DNA from: an uncultured Collinsella sp.
GTDB lineage: Bacteria; Actinomycetota; Coriobacteriia; Coriobacteriales; Coriobacteriaceae
Assembly: GCA_900759435.1 (NCBI GenBank)
Contig: CAAEVD010000270.1
Coordinates: 1-18,834 of the forward strand
Direction: 5' to 3'
DNA length: 18,834 nucleotides
The stretch's first letter is position 1, and every line of letters begins with the position of its first letter. Both the position numbers and the translations under genes were made by a program. Below are positions 15,008 to 18,834 of the stretch, piece by piece. Below the pieces are notes generated by a model. The model was not told the DNA's origin, did not search any database, and was given only the letters and a program-made list of their open reading frames with translations.

Positions 15008-15010
15008 TAA
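15008..15010. repeat. Target-site duplication TAA, right copy
   Basis: Second copy of the TAA duplication, directly after the right IS terminus and matching 13552-13554. In the empty site this TAA would be the loop of the terminator hairpin. Confidence 0.75.
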
Positions 15011-15027
15011 CGGCAGCGGGGCCCTTT
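15011..15027. terminator. Right arm of the ancestral rpsJ/birA terminator, split by IS insertion
   Basis: CGGCAGCGGGGCCCTTT pairs with 13535-13551 over 17 bp with one mismatch. It lies 20 bp beyond the rpsJ stop codon, as expected for the rpsJ operon terminator. With 1453 bp of IS between the arms it should no longer fold in a nascent transcript. Confidence 0.8.
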
Positions 15028-15046
15028 AAGCTATGAGCGATATCGC

Positions 15047-15355
15047 TTAGAGCTTGATGTCGATGTCGACGCCAGCGGGGAGGTCGAGACGCATGAGCGA
15101 ATCAACGGTGCCCGAGGTGGGGTCGAGGATGTCGATGAGGCGCTTGTGGGTGCGCATCTCGAACTGCTCACGGGAGTCCTTGTTCACGTGCGGCGAGCGG
15201 ATAACCGTGTACAGGTTGCGCTCGGTGGGCAGGGGGACAGGACCGGAAACGCGAGCGCCGGTCTTCTGAGCGGTCTCAACGATGAGCTTCGCGGACTGAT
15301 CGACGACCTCGTGATCATAGCCCTTGAGGCGAATGCGGATCTTCTGGGTAGCCAA
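15047..15355 (-). CDS. rpsJ: 30S ribosomal protein S10
   Basis: This 102-residue protein is S10, part of the head of the small subunit and of the NusB-S10 antitermination complex. It begins [20 protein letters not shown] and contains [30 protein letters not shown] and [10 protein letters not shown], all hallmarks of S10, at the normal length. The start codon is TTG, with GGAGG six bases upstream. It is the last gene of the str-type operon, 60 bp after fusA. No tuf precedes it and no rplC follows; instead there is the split terminator and the IS. Confidence 0.97.
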   Translation of the reverse strand: MATQKIRIRLKGYDHEVVDQSAKLIVETAQKTGARVSGPVPLPTERNLYTVIRSPHVNKDSREQFEMRTHKRLIDILDPTSGTVDSLMRLDLPAGVDIDIKL

Positions 15356-15415
15356 CTTAAACCTCCAAAGAGTGCGAGAGATGTTCTCGCGGATTACGTA
15401 ACAGGGAGCTCGAAC

Positions 15416-17515
15416 TTAGGCGTTCTTGCTCATGACCTCGTCCACAATGGACTTGGGCGCGGGCTCATAAGAGTCGAACTGCATCGTGTAGGATGCACGG
15501 CCCTGGGTCTGGGAGCGAAGGTCGGTAGCGTAACCGAACATCTCGCCCAGCGGCACCTTGGCACGGATGAGCTTGCTGTTCTTGCGATCCTCCATGCCCT
15601 CGATCTTGCCGCGGCGACCGGAGAGGTTGCCCATAACGTCGCCCATGTACTGCTCGGGGGTCTCGACCTCGACAGCCATGATCGGCTCGAGCAGCTGCGG
15701 ATCGGACTTCTTGAGGGCGTCCTTGATAGCCATGGAACCGGCGATCTTGAAGGCGGCCTCGGAGGAGTCGACCTCGTGGTAAGAACCGTCGAACAGGGTG
15801 ACCTTGACGTCGAGGACCGGGAAGCCGGCGATAACACCGGTGTTCAGGGCCTCCTGGATGCCCTTGTCGATGGACGGGATGTACTCCTTGGGCACGACGC
15901 CGCCGACGATAGCGTTGACGAACTCGTAGCCGAAGCCCTCCTCCATCTTCTCGAGCTTGATGACGGCGTGGCCGTACTGACCGCGACCGCCGGACTGACG
16001 GACGAACTTGCCCTCAGCCTTCTCGACGTCGTGACCAGCGGTCTCGCGGTAGGCAACCTGGGGCTTACCAACGTTAGCGTCAACCTTGAACTCACGGAGC
16101 AGACGGTCGACGATGATCTCGAGGTGCAGCTCGCCCATGCCGGCGATGATGGTCTGGCCGGTCTCGTGGTTGGTGGACACCTGGAAGGTCGGGTCCTCCT
16201 CGGCGAGCTTGGTCAGAGCCAGGGACATCTTGTCCTGCTCGGCCTTGGTCTTGGGCTCGATGGCAACGTCGATAACGGGCTTAGCGAACTCGATCTTCTC
16301 GAGGACGATCTCCTTGCCCTCGGCGCACAGGGTGTCACCGGTGGTGGAGTTCTTGAAGCCGACGCAAGCAACGATGTCGCCGGCGGCAGCGTCGTCACGG
16401 TCGATACGCTCGGCGGCGTTCATCTCGAGGATACGGCCGAGGCGCTCGCGCTGACCGTTGGAAGCGTTGACCACGTAGGAGCCGGACTCGGCACGGCCGG
16501 AGTAAACGCGGACGTAGGTGAGCTTACCGACGAACGGGTCGGTCATGATCTTGAAGACCAGGCCGGAGAAGGGCTCGTCGAAGGAAGGATGACGCTGGAT
16601 CTCCTCGCCGGTGTCCGGATCGGTACCGGTGACGGCCTCGACGTCGAGCGGGCTGGGCAGGTAGTCGACGACAGCGTCGAGCAGCTCCTGAACGCCCTTG
16701 TTCTTGTAGGCGGAGCCCACGAAGACGAGGTTGAGCTCGTTGGCCAGAACGCCCTTACGCAGAGCAGCCTTGAGCTCCTCGACGGTGAAGTCCTCCTCCA
16801 TGAGGATCTTCTCCATGAGCTCGTCGTCAAAGCTGGCAGCAGCGTCGAGGAGCTCCTCGCGCTTGGTGGCAGCGATGTCGGCAAACTCAGCCGGGATCTC
16901 GTCCATCGGCTCGGGGTAGGTCATACCCTTCTCGTCGGCCTTGAAGTCCCATGCAGTCATGGTGACCAGGTCGATGACGCCCCAGAAGTTGTCCTCGGCG
17001 CCCATCGGGACCTGAGCGGCCACGGCGTTAGCGTCGAGACGATCCTTCATGGTCTCGATAGCGTTGAAGAAGTCAGCGCCCACGCGGTCATACTTGTTGA
17101 TGAAGGCGATGCGGGGGACGTTGAAGGTAGAAGCCTGACGCCAAACGGTCTCAGACTGGGGCTGAACGCCGGCAACGGCGTCGAAGACGGCGACAGCGCC
17201 ATCGAGGACGCGCAGGCAGCGCTCGACCTCGGCGGTGAAGTCAACGTGGCCCGGGGTGTCGATGATCTGGATGCGGTAGTCCTTACCGTCCTTGTTCCAG
17301 AAGCACGTGGTAGCAGCGGAGGTAATGGTTACGCCGCGCTCCTGCTCCTGAACCATCCAGTCCATGGTGGCAGCGCCCTCATGAACCTCACCGATCTTGT
17401 GGGTCTTACCGGTGTAGTAAAGAATACGCTCGGTCGTGGTGGTCTTACCGGCATCGATGTGGGCCATGATGCCGATGTTACGGGTATCGGAAAGCTTGTA
17501 CTTAGGCTTAGCCAT
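15416..17515 (-). CDS. fusA: Elongation factor G
   Basis: This 699-residue GTPase drives translocation on the ribosome and, with RRF, recycling. The P-loop AHIDAGKT is at 18-25, the switch region has [12 protein letters not shown], the G3 motif is DTPGHVDF and the G4 motif is NKYD, where most EF-Gs have NKMD. Domains II to V follow, with [20 protein letters not shown] in domain IV. Length is standard. AAGGAA lies five bases before the ATG. It is 19 bp after rpsG and 60 bp before rpsJ in one transcript. Confidence 0.98.
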   Translation of the reverse strand: MAKPKYKLSDTRNIGIMAHIDAGKTTTTERILYYTGKTHKIGEVHEGAATMDWMVQEQERGVTITSAATTCFWNKDGKDYRIQIIDTPGHVDFTAEVERCLRVLDGAVAVFDAVAGVQPQSETVWRQASTFNVPRIAFINKYDRVGADFFNAIETMKDRLDANAVAAQVPMGAEDNFWGVIDLVTMTAWDFKADEKGMTYPEPMDEIPAEFADIAATKREELLDAAASFDDELMEKILMEEDFTVEELKAALRKGVLANELNLVFVGSAYKNKGVQELLDAVVDYLPSPLDVEAVTGTDPDTGEEIQRHPSFDEPFSGLVFKIMTDPFVGKLTYVRVYSGRAESGSYVVNASNGQRERLGRILEMNAAERIDRDDAAAGDIVACVGFKNSTTGDTLCAEGKEIVLEKIEFAKPVIDVAIEPKTKAEQDKMSLALTKLAEEDPTFQVSTNHETGQTIIAGMGELHLEIIVDRLLREFKVDANVGKPQVAYRETAGHDVEKAEGKFVRQSGGRGQYGHAVIKLEKMEEGFGYEFVNAIVGGVVPKEYIPSIDKGIQEALNTGVIAGFPVLDVKVTLFDGSYHEVDSSEAAFKIAGSMAIKDALKKSDPQLLEPIMAVEVETPEQYMGDVMGNLSGRRGKIEGMEDRKNSKLIRAKVPLGEMFGYATDLRSQTQGRASYTMQFDSYEPAPKSIVDEVMSKNA

Positions 17516-17534
17516 GTTAGTTCCTTACCTTAAC

Positions 17535-18008
17535 TTACCAACGATAGTGAGAGAACGCGCGGTTGGCCTCGGCCATCTTGAAGACGTCCTCACGCTTCTT
17601 GACGGAAGCGCCCAGGCCGTTGGAAGCGTCGAGGATCTCGTTGGCGAGACGCTCGGCCATGGTCTTCTCCTTGCGAGCGCGGGAGAAGTTGACGATCCAG
17701 CGGATACCCAGAGCGGTGGAACGACGGGAGTTGACCTCCATCGGGACCTGATAGGTAGCGCCACCGACACGCTTGGGCTTAACCTCGAGCGTGGGCTTGA
17801 CGTTGTCCATAGCCTTCTTGAAGGTAGCGAGAGCGTCGCCACCCTCGGACTTCTCGGCAACGATCTCGAAAGCGGTGTAAACGATGCGCTCAGCGGTGGC
17901 CTTCTTGCCGTCAAGAAGGACCTTGTTGATGAGCTGAGTCACCAGGCGGTTGTTGTAAACGGCGTCAGGCTGAACCTCACGACGATTAGCTGCTGCACGA
18001 CGCGGCAT
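17535..18008 (-). CDS. rpsG: 30S ribosomal protein S7
   Basis: This 157-residue protein is S7, the main assembly protein of the 30S head. [52 protein letters not shown] and [20 protein letters not shown] are characteristic. AAGGAG precedes the ATG. It lies 73 bp after rpsL; that gap holds a stable hairpin at 18031-18056, in the position where S7 represses its own operon in E. coli. Confidence 0.97.
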   Translation of the reverse strand: MPRRAAANRREVQPDAVYNNRLVTQLINKVLLDGKKATAERIVYTAFEIVAEKSEGGDALATFKKAMDNVKPTLEVKPKRVGGATYQVPMEVNSRRSTALGIRWIVNFSRARKEKTMAERLANEILDASNGLGASVKKREDVFKMAEANRAFSHYRW

Positions 18009-18030
18009 GTGAAATCTCCTTAAGTGTCTA

Positions 18031-18056
18031 CCGTGCGGCGCTTAGGCGGCACACGG
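18031..18056 (-). promoter_or_regulatory. Hairpin in the rpsL-rpsG gap, candidate S7 autoregulatory site
   Basis: On the minus-strand RNA CCGUGUG (18056-18050) pairs with CGCACGG (18037-18031), then a C-C mismatch, then CGC with GCG closing a CUAA tetraloop. It ends 11 bases before the AAGGAG of rpsG. The equivalent gap in the E. coli str operon is the S7 translational-repression target. That role here is inferred from position; no T tract follows, so it is not a terminator. Confidence 0.4.
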
Positions 18057-18081
18057 CGAAAGTATCAAAACGTTATCTGGC

Positions 18082-18459
18082 TTATTTAGCCTTGGGGCGC
18101 TTAGCACCGTACTTGGAACGGGCCTGCATACGGTTCTGGACCGGAGCAGCGTCGTAGGCGCCACGGATGACGTGATAACGGACACCAGGGAGGTCACGGA
18201 CACGACCGCCGCGGACGAGCACGATGGAGTGCTCCTGCAGGTTGTGGCCCTCACCCGGGATGTAAGCAGTAACTTCGATGCCGTTGACAAGGCGAACACG
18301 GGCAACCTTACGAAGAGCCGAGTTCGGCTTCTTGGGGCTCGTGGTGAAGACGCGGGTGCACACGCCGCGCTTCTGGGAGTTGTGCTGCAGAGCAGCGTTC
18401 TTGGACTTCTTGGGCACGGAACGACGGCCCTGGCGAACCAGCTGGTTAATAGTAGGCAA
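18082..18459 (-). CDS. rpsL: 30S ribosomal protein S12
   Basis: This 125-residue protein is S12, which sits at the decoding centre. [45 protein letters not shown] and the C-terminal [14 protein letters not shown] are diagnostic, at standard length. Lys43 in SPKKPN is the common drug-sensitive residue. The second streptomycin-related position, Lys88 in E. coli and Mycobacterium, is Arg88 here (GGRVRDLPG, codon CGT). The start is TTG at 18459, with AAGGAG about seven bases upstream and no in-frame ATG close by. It is the first gene of the str operon. Confidence 0.97.
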   Translation of the reverse strand: MPTINQLVRQGRRSVPKKSKNAALQHNSQKRGVCTRVFTTSPKKPNSALRKVARVRLVNGIEVTAYIPGEGHNLQEHSIVLVRGGRVRDLPGVRYHVIRGAYDAAPVQNRMQARSKYGAKRPKAK

Positions 18460-18552
18460 AGCGTACTCCTTCTCGAATGATTCCAGCTTTCTGTAAAGTG
18501 CAACGGCTTGAATCGAGGGGTCAGCATCCCCCTACGAAACACGCAGTTCGAT

Positions 18553-18581
18553 AGGATACGTGCCGTTAGCTGTGCCGTCAA
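18553..18581 (-). promoter_or_regulatory. Promoter of the rpsL-rpsG-fusA-rpsJ operon
   Basis: On the minus strand TTGACG (18581-18576) is followed after exactly 17 bases by TATCCT (18558-18553), close to sigma-70 consensus. The expected transcript start near 18546 leaves a leader of about 87 bases before the TTG start of rpsL. The leader contains a GGGG/CCCC short stem (about 18512-18531) but no clear terminator. Confidence 0.65.
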
Positions 18582-18688
18582 CAGACCACGCCGCCGGGCG
18601 TATCCTTAAATAGCCATATTTCCGCAAAGCCTACACAAAAGGAATCCCCTCCTGTGCGCGTGGCGGATCCCCGGCCCGGGCGGCACGG
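18582..18688. other. Non-coding region upstream of the rpsL promoter
   Basis: Together with the rpsL leader and the repeat that follows, this forms a gene-free stretch from 18460 to the window end. It contains an AT-rich patch (about 18606-18622) just upstream of the promoter, which might act as an UP element or a second promoter, and GC-rich palindromic sequence near 18667-18681. No convincing coding frame or RNA gene was recognised. Confidence 0.4.
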
Positions 18689-18779
18689 GGGTTAAGTTTG
18701 CTGCTCTACAGTCCTGGCTCGCACGGAGGCCACATTAAGTGGCCTCCGGCTCGTGCGGAACTCGCGACAAACTTAATCC
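18689..18779. repeat. Structured intergenic repeat, right (complete) copy
   Basis: The centre is a perfect 10-bp hairpin, CGGAGGCCAC and GTGGCCTCCG around loop ATTAA (18724-18748). It is followed by TCGTGCGGAACTCGCGACAA (18751-18770) and CTTAAT (18772-18777). An outer inverted repeat, TTAAGTTTG (18692-18700) and CAAACTTAA (18768-18776), encloses the whole. The 20-base block is identical to 24-43, and the loop and tail are also kept, while the hairpin arms differ but remain paired. No protein is encoded. The gene beyond the window edge is not visible, so its orientation to neighbours is unknown. Confidence 0.7.
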
Positions 18780-18834
18780 TCTGCCCCGTATCGGCAACGG
18801 TCGTCGGCGATCGGGCGGCACTCAAGACGTTGGA

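Noticed and set aside
14505..15008. Upstream part of the 471-codon orfB frame
   Set aside because: It runs in the wrong frame through orfA, whose helix-turn-helix motifs and start signal are clear; orfB is entered by frameshift.
13535..15027. The long inverted arms as extended terminal repeats of the IS
   Set aside because: They lie outside the TAA duplication and rebuild a terminator when the IS is removed, so they are host sequence.
15146..17533. A 795-codon open frame on the plus strand opposite fusA
   Set aside because: It is the antisense shadow of a highly conserved EF-G gene with biased codon use; its translation is a low-complexity Leu/Gly/Val/Asp-rich string with no family likeness.
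1..18834. CRISPR array, tRNA or rRNA genes, phage genes
   Set aside because: No regularly spaced repeats, cloverleaf-like segments, rRNA stretches or phage proteins were seen; apart from the IS the content is housekeeping.

Overview
The window looks like a chromosomal segment of a high-GC, anaerobic, gut-type actinobacterium. The best guess is Coriobacteriia, Collinsella-like. This rests on the gene set and protein style (FabK instead of FabI, a fused AccD-AccA carboxyltransferase, an orphan PTS EIIC protein, TTG-started ribosomal genes) and not on any database match. No rRNA, tRNA or CRISPR array was seen.

Layout, left to right. (1) 1-2090: a structured intergenic repeat at the very edge, a histidine phosphatase and a CDF-family metal exporter, both on the minus strand, followed by a terminator and a hairpin repeat. 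(2) 2094-3332: a stand-alone PTS EIIC permease, with a related palindromic repeat at each end. (3) 3349-12522: a compact ten-gene minus-strand fatty-acid synthesis operon in the order fabH-acpP-fabK-fabD-fabG-fabF-accB-fabZ-accC-accDA. Genes overlap or are mostly 2-50 bp apart. It encodes malonyl-CoA formation (AccB, AccC, AccDA), malonyl transfer (FabD), the carrier (ACP), initiation (FabH), elongation (FabF), and the reduction, dehydration and reduction steps (FabG, FabZ, FabK). (4) 12523-12698: a divergent promoter region with two 18-bp near-identical operator-like repeats. (5) 12699-13475, plus strand: birA, the biotin ligase expected to biotinylate AccB. (6) 13555-15007: a complete IS3-family (IS150-like) element with orfA, orfB and a -1 frameshift site. 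(7) 15047-18459: a minus-strand str-type ribosomal operon, rpsL-rpsG-fusA-rpsJ, with its promoter at about 18553-18581. (8) 18582-18834: non-coding, holding a second copy of the edge repeat.

The genes fit together as a lipid-synthesis locus next to translation genes: BirA is transcribed away from the operon that encodes its substrate AccB, and the operator-like repeats could serve both. The most notable structural event is the IS insertion. It landed exactly in the three-base loop of the terminator hairpin that once separated rpsJ from birA, leaving a TAA target duplication and the two 17-bp hairpin arms about 1.46 kb apart. The IS end facing rpsJ carries its own 13-bp hairpin, followed by five Ts and the orfA start codon. 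That hairpin both hides the orfA ribosome site and resembles a terminator, so it may now stand in for the broken one.

Other points for a second look are two copies of a structured repeat with compensatory stem changes at the window edges, an arginine at S12 position 88, a candidate regulatory hairpin between rpsL and rpsG, and the missing tuf gene in the str operon.
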